A stretch of DNA of 5,118 bases from Sulfurospirillum arcachonense (GTDB lineage: Bacteria > Campylobacterota > Campylobacteria > Campylobacterales > Sulfurospirillaceae). The stretch covers positions 1-5,118 of the forward strand of contig DQTM01000287.1 of NCBI GenBank assembly GCA_015662785.1, read 5' to 3'. Under the pieces are notes generated by a model. That model was not told the DNA's origin and did no database searches. It saw nothing but the letters and a program-made list of their open reading frames with translations. The position numbers and the translations under genes were made by a program. Position 1 is the stretch's first letter. Each line of letters begins with the position of its first letter. Positions 4,726 through 5,118 of the stretch are shown one piece after another.

Positions 4726-5118
4726 TTAAGAAGTTTTTCTAATTGAAATTGTAAAAATAGCTCCATGTTCAGAATTTTTTACTCTCAAATCACCATTTAG
4801 ATGTTTTTGTGCTAATGTTTTACTCATGTAAAATTCAAGACCTGTTCCGTTGTGTTCATCTTTTGTCGTAAAATATGGTTGAAAAACTTTATGTAGATTT
4901 TCTTCTTTAACTCCTCCACCATTGTCTTCAATATCTATATATATGAACCGTTTGCAAATTCAATCATCACAAAGTAGCTAATCTTTTATTTTAACCATTT
5001 TTATTTAAAAAAAATGGTTGTAAATTTTTACTTGCATATTTTACACTAGATTTACCAAATTTATCTAAAAATCATATTTCTACTCCGTGCTTTATGGTTT
5101 TAGTTGTCAATATTTGTA
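4726..5118 (-). pseudogene. Sensor histidine kinase, degraded C-terminal (HATPase) remnant, cut by window edge
   Basis: Minus-strand translation gives a kinase ATPase tail: DNGGGV (the D/G1 box), KVFQPYFTTKDEHNGTGL (F and G2 boxes), YMSKTLAQKHLNG, then a beta strand ending in TSISIRKTS-like residues and TAA at 4726-4728. Reading back, the frame breaks at a TA repeat (4936-4944); removing one TA rejoins VMIEFANGS to the IDIEDNGGG part. Further upstream the expected region survives only as TIKHGVEI, an in-frame TGA (5072-5074), DKFGKSSVKYASKNLQ, then FFLNKNG and TAA (4991-4993). The N box residues that bind Mg-ATP are missing. G2 also reads GTGLEF in place of GTGLGL. With two stops, a frameshift, a deletion and a motif change it should be inactive. 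Similar intact kinases are abundant in Campylobacterota, so a duplicate may exist. Confidence 0.82.
4993..5019. repeat. 10-bp inverted repeat at the N-box lesion of the kinase pseudogene
   Basis: AACCATTTTT (4993-5002) and AAAAATGGTT (5010-5019) are perfect inverted repeats around a 7-nt loop. They sit where the kinase N-box sequence is missing. The stem has only two G-C pairs and no downstream T run, so a terminator role is unconvincing. It may be a quasi-palindrome product of template switching. Confidence 0.45.

Noticed and set aside
4558..4746. Plus-strand 62-residue open frame.
   Set aside because: It is antisense to the start of the glycosylase gene and the end of the kinase remnant, has no ribosome binding site and no familiar motif.

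Overview
The window is AT-rich bacterial DNA with short intergenic gaps. It carries initiator tRNA-fMet, a RibB whose C-terminal GTP cyclohydrolase II-like domain has decayed, a YbgC thioesterase, an Fe-S family 4 uracil-DNA glycosylase and a histidine-kinase remnant. This mix, the lysine- and isoleucine-rich proteins and the codon use suggest Campylobacterota, perhaps close to Sulfurimonas. The assignment is inferred from protein style, not from a marker-gene search.

Layout. On the minus strand, 35-111 is tRNA-fMet(CAT), read from a consensus-perfect promoter at 149-177. Back to back with it on the plus strand is the ribBA-type gene (224-1243). It converges on an unrecognised 142-residue minus-strand gene (1262-1690), and both ends share a hairpin. 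Next comes a 270-bp structured palindromic element (1702-1971), then ogt (1946-2419, minus), whose last codons lie inside the element. A 27-bp gap separates ogt from the divergent ybgC (2447-2818, plus). ybgC converges, with a 4-bp overlap, on a two-gene minus-strand unit: the uracil-DNA glycosylase gene (4002-4661) followed by an ATGA-coupled exported-protein gene (2815-4005). From 4726 to the window edge lies the degraded 3' part of a sensor histidine kinase.

How the genes relate. Most are housekeeping functions placed side by side: riboflavin synthesis, translation initiation, alkylation and uracil repair, and acyl-CoA hydrolysis. The only tight coupling is between the glycosylase and the periplasmic protein. 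No defence, CRISPR, phage or integrase genes are visible.

The most interesting item is the element at 1702-1971. It folds as an outer stem of about 30 bp enclosing two hairpins of exactly 102 nt each in inverted orientation. The two share internal-loop and apical sequences but have unrelated stem sequences of identical length, each complementary to its own partner arm. That pattern implies a conserved structure recognised as RNA or single-stranded DNA. I do not recognise the family.

The first 34 bases, beyond the tRNA 3' end, hold nothing I can identify. The 64 bases between the glycosylase start and the kinase remnant also show nothing firm.
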